Of a stretch of 20,063 nucleotides of DNA, positions 15,429-20,063 are shown piece after piece. The stretch's first letter is position 1. Every line of letters starts with the position of its first letter. The notes beneath the pieces were generated by a model. That model searched no databases, had not been told where the DNA came from, and saw only the letters and a list, made by a program, of their open reading frames with translations. Location of the stretch: the NCBI GenBank assembly GCA_030747885.1, contig JASLJW010000017.1:1-20063 (forward strand), read 5' to 3'. This stretch comes from Candidatus Thalassarchaeaceae archaeon. Lineage in GTDB: Archaea > Thermoplasmatota > Poseidoniia > Poseidoniales > Thalassarchaeaceae. The position numbers and the translations under genes are program-made.

Positions 15429-18400
15429 ATGAGCGAACGACGATTCGCGCTACTCCTTGTGATATTACTACTAGGGATGTCCTATTCTAACGGTTTCAAA
15501 TCCAATGAGATTAATGCACCACTACCACTAATCGAGGAGCAAACATTCTTTTCATCAGGCAATACGACAGATTGGACTGAACTACTTACTAGACGATCTG
15601 GAGCCGTAGGTGGGCCTCAAAATGAAAATTGGGTAAAAGTAAACGATGTAATTGTAGATGATAACGATGACATCTATGTTGTTGGATCTTTTGAAAGAAA
15701 TGTTACTATCGGATCAAGTAACTGGAATGAGGATAGGATTACGGGGTTCATCGCCAAATTTGATGACCAAGGTAATTCGATCTGGGAAATAAAAATTGAA
15801 AATAATCCAGGGAGTACAAACCCTAGATCGGATATCTACGCAATTGACCTAGATATTGCTGGCAGAATATATGTATCTGGATGGATGTGTGGGGCATCAA
15901 CATTCACCATTACCAGTGGATGTGGATGGAATTACAATACAGCCGGTTTCGTTGCTAAAGTGTCCCCCATGGGGTCCTTCGAATGGGGTGTAGCAGTAGA
16001 CGGGTCTTCAGGACGTGAAGCAGTAAGAGACATAGCTATACGTTCAGATGGACATGTTTGGGCAGTCGGATCCTACAGAACATCAGCCTTTTTTGGAAGT
16101 TTATCTGAGAATACTTCTGGTCGTTATGATGGGTTTGTTGCATTAATCAATTCAACTTCATCAGATTTCCAATGGGTTCGTTCGATAGGAAGTCAAAGTC
16201 ATAATGAAGACGATAATGCGACTGCTGTTACTGTGGATGAAGATGATAACGCATTGATTGTGGGGTCATATACTGACAACGCTGGAAGCACATTTGGAGC
16301 AACGCAAATCATGCCTGTTGGCACGCCAACTGCAACCTATGTTCTCAACCTATCTTCGAGTAACACAATCAATTGGGTCGCAAGTGTTTCTGGAAGTCAA
16401 AACGGAGAACCATCATTTGGGATGGATGTGTTGGTAGCTGATGATGGATATTATTACGTCACTGGAGGACTATCAGGATTAACTACACTAGACAGTTTGA
16501 GTACAACGAATCCTCTACAGATTGTAGGAAATGGCACAGGGGTACATACATTCGTTGCTAAACTAGAAACAGATGGTGCTTGGAACTATGTTCGTCGTTC
16601 AGATAGTCCAAATGGATTCAATAATCCGGCTCATCAAACTCCTCAAAATATGAGGATGGGGCAAAATGGAATTATCATTATAACAGGACAATATGATGCC
16701 CCTCTTGGGCATCCACTTTCTACAGCAAAATTCGGTAATATCGAGTTAGTTGACGGTTACATGGGAGGATATTTGGCAGGATTCAACACTCAAACAGCAT
16801 CATGGGCATGGGCGACTGATTTCGGAAGTGGCGGAGATAACGATATAGGGACAGGAGTAGATATTTTATCCGACGGTAGGATTGTTACAGCGATCCATGC
16901 GTGTCTCAAAGGACCATGTACCGCAGAAGTAGATGGTATTCAACATAACATTCCATCACACGAAGGAGGAAGTGCAATTCTTTGGACATCTTTCCCTGAT
17001 TCAGATAGCGATAGTATTCCAGATAAGGACGATAATTGCGACCTTGATGTGAATCCAAGTCAAAGCGATTTAGATGGTGATTTAGATGGCGATGCATGTG
17101 ATAATGATTTAGACGGAGACGGAATAGAAAATTTCTATGACGGTTGCAATGGTCCTGCATCAAATTGGGATTCTTCAATTTGGGTAAACGACCGAGACTC
17201 AGATGGATGTAGGGATTCCGACGAAGACAAAGACGATGATGGAGATGGAATCGAAGATGATTTTGATGACTGCGATTCACCTTCAATGATGCATAATTGG
17301 AGTTCTTCACCTGCATCGGACTACGACAACGATGGATGCAAAGATACTGAAGAAGATGATGATGATGATGCAGATGGGGTACTGGACAATTTCGATATCT
17401 GTCCTCGTAACCCTTCATGGAAAAATTGGACAAGTAATCTCTCCAGCGACCATGACCAAGATGGATGTAACGACGAAGGAGAAGACTTGGATGATGATAA
17501 TGATCAACGTCCTGACGAACTAGACGATTGTCCAAAAGGAGAAACAGGGTGGACTTCTGAACAAAGTTTCGATTATGATCAAGATGGATGTCGAGATTCA
17601 ACAGAAGATTTGGATGATGATGGTGATACAGTACCTGATTTAATCGATTCTTGTAACCCTCCTGGAGCAACAGAATGGATTAGTTTAGAGCCCACAGATA
17701 ACGATGGAGACGGTTGTAGAGATTCTGATGAAGATAATGACGATGATAACGATGGACTAGAAGATAGTCTCGATTCTTGCCCGGATGGAATCAGTGGATG
17801 GACGAGCAATGTTGGAACAGATAATGATGGAGATGGATGCAAGGATCTTGGGGGAGAAAATGATGGACATGGGGAAGATACAGACGATGATGGAGATCAA
17901 ATTCTTGATTCGGCCCCAGACATGTGCCCACAAGGTGCGACTGGATGGATCTCAAATGCTGCAACCGATTTCGATAGAGATGGATGCAAGGATGACGGAG
18001 AAGACTCTGACGATGATGGAGACGGGTTCTACGAAGATAATGGAGAAGATGAATGTCCCCGTACTCCCGTTGGTGAACCAGTGGACATGAAAGGATGTTC
18101 TGTGGGACAAGCAGATACGGATGGAGATATGATTCTCGATGCTGACGATGTTTGCCCGGAGGAAGATGCAAGAGGTCTAGATGCCAACCTCGATGGTTGT
18201 ATTGACGATACTGATGGAGATGGAATCAATGATGCAAATGACGATTGCCCATCAGTCACTGCAGATGACACTGGAAGTATTTCTCAACTCGGCGATGGGT
18301 GCACAATTACAGATCGAGACGATGATGGTGATGGAGTTCCAGGAGACATGGATGCGATTTTTGGCCAAGATGGTTGCCCTTTGACGGTTGAAGGTGCTGT

Positions 18401-19025
18401 AACAAATGAAATCGGATGCTCACAAGAACAAATGTGGGACCTTCAAGACGAGGACGAAGATGGCATTAGTGATTTGAAAGAATTTCAATGGGCTGAAGAA
18501 TCTGGATTAAATTGTACAGGCACCCCTGAAACTGAACGATCAATCGTAGACGAGAATGGGTGTGGTTTCAGTCAATTAGATTCAGATAATGACTCGGTCG
18601 TTAATGGAATCGATATTTGCCCAGGAACTCCTCCATTACTAACTGTAGATGAACAAGGGTGTTCTGTGAGTCAAAAGGAGCAAACCAGTTCTAGTTCAGG
18701 GCCACCTGCTTTTGTAATTGCTTCAATAATTGTTGTAGCAGTATTAATCATCGGTGCAAGCGCCGCCATTTTTGCCCAACGATCCAAAAAATCATCGAAA
18801 AAGAAAAACAAACAACGGACGAACAAAAAAGAATCAAAATCGGAAGCGCCAAGTGCCGGAGAATTCTCTAGCCAAGCAGCACAAGCTCTAGCTCCGGAAC
18901 CAACTCCATTGCCCGAATTGAGTGGAAATACAATCGATGAAGATGGTGTAGAATGGGCACAAGACGAAGCCGGGAACTGGTATTGGAAAGAAGAAAATGG
19001 ACAGTTTGAATTGTACGAATCATAA
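15429..19025 (+). CDS. large surface protein: propeller-like repeats, Asp/Cys calcium-repeat stalk, membrane anchor, Trp-rich cytoplasmic tail
   Basis: The 1198-residue protein begins with a signal peptide (MSERR then a Leu-rich core). About 15640-16995 encodes seven repeats of the form (I/V)xxxGS(Y/F)... then (F/Y)(I/V)AK... then W, as in SBBP-type beta-propellers, so a seven-bladed propeller is likely. Then come thrombospondin type-3-like DxDxDG calcium motifs and seven tandem Cys/Trp/Asp units (17145-18053), then more type-3 motifs. A helix encoded at about 18700-18775 and a Lys-rich stop-transfer segment anchor it. The cytoplasmic tail ends in a WW-like EDGVEWAQDEAGNWYWKEENG. The start at 15345 was rejected because it overlaps the upstream gene and hides the signal peptide. 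The role could be adhesion or substrate binding on the cell surface; the exact function is unknown. Confidence 0.88.
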   Translation: MSERRFALLLVILLLGMSYSNGFKSNEINAPLPLIEEQTFFSSGNTTDWTELLTRRSGAVGGPQNENWVKVNDVIVDDNDDIYVVGSFERNVTIGSSNWNEDRITGFIAKFDDQGNSIWEIKIENNPGSTNPRSDIYAIDLDIAGRIYVSGWMCGASTFTITSGCGWNYNTAGFVAKVSPMGSFEWGVAVDGSSGREAVRDIAIRSDGHVWAVGSYRTSAFFGSLSENTSGRYDGFVALINSTSSDFQWVRSIGSQSHNEDDNATAVTVDEDDNALIVGSYTDNAGSTFGATQIMPVGTPTATYVLNLSSSNTINWVASVSGSQNGEPSFGMDVLVADDGYYYVTGGLSGLTTLDSLSTTNPLQIVGNGTGVHTFVAKLETDGAWNYVRRSDSPNGFNNPAHQTPQNMRMGQNGIIIITGQYDAPLGHPLSTAKFGNIELVDGYMGGYLAGFNTQTASWAWATDFGSGGDNDIGTGVDILSDGRIVTAIHACLKGPCTAEVDGIQHNIPSHEGGSAILWTSFPDSDSDSIPDKDDNCDLDVNPSQSDLDGDLDGDACDNDLDGDGIENFYDGCNGPASNWDSSIWVNDRDSDGCRDSDEDKDDDGDGIEDDFDDCDSPSMMHNWSSSPASDYDNDGCKDTEEDDDDDADGVLDNFDICPRNPSWKNWTSNLSSDHDQDGCNDEGEDLDDDNDQRPDELDDCPKGETGWTSEQSFDYDQDGCRDSTEDLDDDGDTVPDLIDSCNPPGATEWISLEPTDNDGDGCRDSDEDNDDDNDGLEDSLDSCPDGISGWTSNVGTDNDGDGCKDLGGENDGHGEDTDDDGDQILDSAPDMCPQGATGWISNAATDFDRDGCKDDGEDSDDDGDGFYEDNGEDECPRTPVGEPVDMKGCSVGQADTDGDMILDADDVCPEEDARGLDANLDGCIDDTDGDGINDANDDCPSVTADDTGSISQLGDGCTITDRDDDGDGVPGDMDAIFGQDGCPLTVEGAVTNEIGCSQEQMWDLQDEDEDGISDLKEFQWAEESGLNCTGTPETERSIVDENGCGFSQLDSDNDSVVNGIDICPGTPPLLTVDEQGCSVSQKEQTSSSSGPPAFVIASIIVVAVLIIGASAAIFAQRSKKSSKKKNKQRTNKKESKSEAPSAGEFSSQAAQALAPEPTPLPELSGNTIDEDGVEWAQDEAGNWYWKEENGQFELYES
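15640..16995 (+). repeat. seven propeller-like blade repeats
   Basis: Seven related segments begin at IYVVGSFERN, IYVSGWMCGA, VWAVGSYRTS, ALIVGSYTDN, YYVTGGLSGL, IIITGQYDAP and RIVTAIHACL. Most continue into a GF(I/V)AK-like strand and a Trp. Seven copies match the common closed seven-bladed propeller. Confidence 0.7.
17145..18053 (+). repeat. seven tandem 41-49-residue Cys/Trp/Asp calcium-type repeats
   Basis: Units begin at Cys codons 17145, 17271, 17400, 17529, 17652, 17778 and 17925, with lengths 42, 43, 43, 41, 42, 49 and 43 residues. The consensus is Cys, 5-7 residues, Trp-x-Ser, then DxDxDGCxD, then ED-x-DDD-x-D and a closing D before the next Cys. The sixth carries a short Gly-rich insertion. 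The pattern is a variant of thrombospondin type-3 repeats with an added Trp module. Confidence 0.8.
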
Positions 19026-19053
19026 TCTAGAATTTTATCCAAGACACGCGAGG

Positions 19054-19061
19054 TTTGAATA
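19054..19061 (+). promoter_or_regulatory. possible TATA element, second surface protein gene
   Basis: TTTGAATA is centred 26 bases before ATG 19084, with no Shine-Dalgarno, as for a leaderless transcript. Judged by eye only. Confidence 0.4.
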
Positions 19062-19083
19062 GCGGGCTGTGTTACCTGAGTCC

Positions 19084-20063
19084 ATGCATCGCTTGCAGCA
19101 CACGGCTGTACTTTTCCTGACCGCTCTACTCATCGGAATGATGACTCAACCTCTCTATGAGGTGGAAAATTCACTTTCTGAAGAAAATATCAATGCTGAA
19201 TCATCAGCAAGGGCAGGTACCACAGAATGGACCGCAGTAGCAGGATATGCAACAGTCAATAACCCTTCAATATCGGTTGCTGCAGGGTTAGTTTCCCCCA
19301 ATGATATGGCAGTAGATAGCCTAGGTTCAATTTACACTGGTGGATTCGCGATCTATGATGTCACATTCGGTGGACAAGCATACTCAGATGTCGCACAAAT
19401 GGCATATATCGGTAAAACATCCTCTACAGGAAACTGGCAGAAACTCTGGTATACCACTGAATATGGGGGAGGAGGTAGCGCTAGCGTTACAGCAATCACC
19501 ACTTCAGGGACAGATGTTTACGCATGCGGATGGTTCGTTGGAAACGTATCTATCGGTGGCCAGAATTTCCAATCCTATACCCCTGCAGGAAGTGTAGAGA
19601 GTTCACAAGACATCTGGGTGGCTAAGTTCGATCAGAACTTGAATACACAATGGGCATCACAAGCTGGAACTGTTCATGACAATGATGCCTGCGAAGATAT
19701 CGTCGTTTCTCCAGGAAATGAAGTCTACATTATTGGTGAAACAAATGCAACTGCTCCTGCTTACTTCGGCACCTCAATTACAAAAAATGGGATGGGAGGG
19801 ACCTCCACAGACATTGCTATTGCCAAACTAAATTCTGCTAATGGCGACTGGATTGATGCAAATATCGAAGGAAGTACAAGTCAAGACCTAGGATACTCAA
19901 TTTACTGGCGCGGAGGTGGCTTGGTCGCGACAGGGATTTTCAGTGGAACTGCTACCTTCGGAACTCAACAAATGCAGGCTATTGGTTCATTTGACCTATG
20001 GATGGCAGATATTACCACAAGTCTTGGTTTTGTAAACGCTAGCCAGGCAGGAGGAACAGGAGG
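19084..20063 (+). CDS. secreted propeller-repeat protein, 3' end outside window
   Basis: An open frame runs from ATG 19084 to the window end (326 codons plus 2 bases) without a stop. The N-terminus MHRLQHTAVLFLTALLIGMM is a clear signal peptide. At least four blade repeats follow: IYTGGFAIYDVTFGG, VYACGWFVGNVSIGG, VYIIGETNATAPAYFG and LVATGIFSGTATFG, with intervening (I/V)AK(F/L) and Trp strands. This is the same repeat class as the N-terminal part of the gene at 15429, which ends 58 bases upstream, so the two are probably paralogs. Whether it also has calcium repeats, a membrane anchor and a Trp-rich tail cannot be seen here. Function is unknown; a surface or secreted binding role is inferred. 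Confidence 0.85.
   Translation, partial: MHRLQHTAVLFLTALLIGMMTQPLYEVENSLSEENINAESSARAGTTEWTAVAGYATVNNPSISVAAGLVSPNDMAVDSLGSIYTGGFAIYDVTFGGQAYSDVAQMAYIGKTSSTGNWQKLWYTTEYGGGGSASVTAITTSGTDVYACGWFVGNVSIGGQNFQSYTPAGSVESSQDIWVAKFDQNLNTQWASQAGTVHDNDACEDIVVSPGNEVYIIGETNATAPAYFGTSITKNGMGGTSTDIAIAKLNSANGDWIDANIEGSTSQDLGYSIYWRGGGLVATGIFSGTATFGTQQMQAIGSFDLWMADITTSLGFVNASQAGGTG

Noticed and set aside
17355..17369. (GAT)5 microsatellite
   Set aside because: It is only a run of Asp codons in the calcium-repeat region, with no sign of a separate function.
16906..17670. 254-codon open frame on the minus strand, His/Leu/Asn-rich
   Set aside because: It is the complement of the Asp-rich repeat region; GAT/GAC codons read backwards give His, Ile and Leu. 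No start signal and low-complexity composition, so it is a shadow.

Overview
The window looks like a chromosomal segment of a planktonic euryarchaeon, most likely Marine Group II (Candidatus Poseidoniales) or a close relative. The evidence is a free-standing ATP-pyrophosphatase subunit of GMP synthetase (archaeal split form), a DRG-type GTPase with TGS domain, an archaeal NadM-type NMN adenylyltransferase, and archaeal-style Shine-Dalgarno motifs (GGAGGT, GGTGG). Very large secreted proteins with Asp-rich calcium repeats and a Trp-rich cytoplasmic tail also fit. The bacterial-type GrpE fits the mixed gene content of these archaea. Taxonomy is inferred; no 16S rRNA gene or other taxonomic marker lies in the window. 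Coding is very dense: the longest gap between genes is about 111 bases, so no stretch over 300 bases lacks a gene.

Region 1 (1-5325, minus strand): tRNA-Asn(GTT), GMP synthetase subunit B, PurE, a divergent TatC-like membrane protein, a large acidic membrane protein built from a duplicated transmembrane hairpin, and a DRG GTPase. The purine genes guaAB and purE are close enough to be co-transcribed with tatC. Region 2 (5437-6725, plus): an unrecognised helical protein overlapping or abutting a non-ATG-started NadM gene. Region 3 (6726-9612, minus): a compact group in the order pdxT, radical SAM protein (COG2108-like), grpE, DUF1499-type membrane-anchored protein. Region 4 (9716-15378, plus): class V aminotransferase, DeoC, a thioredoxin-CcdA fusion, GcvT, and an EF-hand protein without signal peptide. 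Region 5 (15429-20063, plus): two consecutive secreted proteins. The first has seven propeller-like repeats, a long Asp/Cys calcium-repeat stalk, a membrane anchor and a cytoplasmic Trp-rich tail. The second runs off the window end and carries the same kind of blade repeats.

Most genes are housekeeping (purine, NAD, PLP, deoxyribose, one-carbon metabolism, protein folding). The less ordinary content is in the cell envelope: the TatC-like protein and its duplicated-hairpin neighbour, the thioredoxin-CcdA fusion, and the calcium-binding surface proteins beside a cytosolic EF-hand protein. No CRISPR array, insertion sequence, integrase or phage gene was seen. Several plus-strand genes have an AT-rich element about 25-27 bases before the start codon and no Shine-Dalgarno, suggesting leaderless transcripts mixed with Shine-Dalgarno-led genes.
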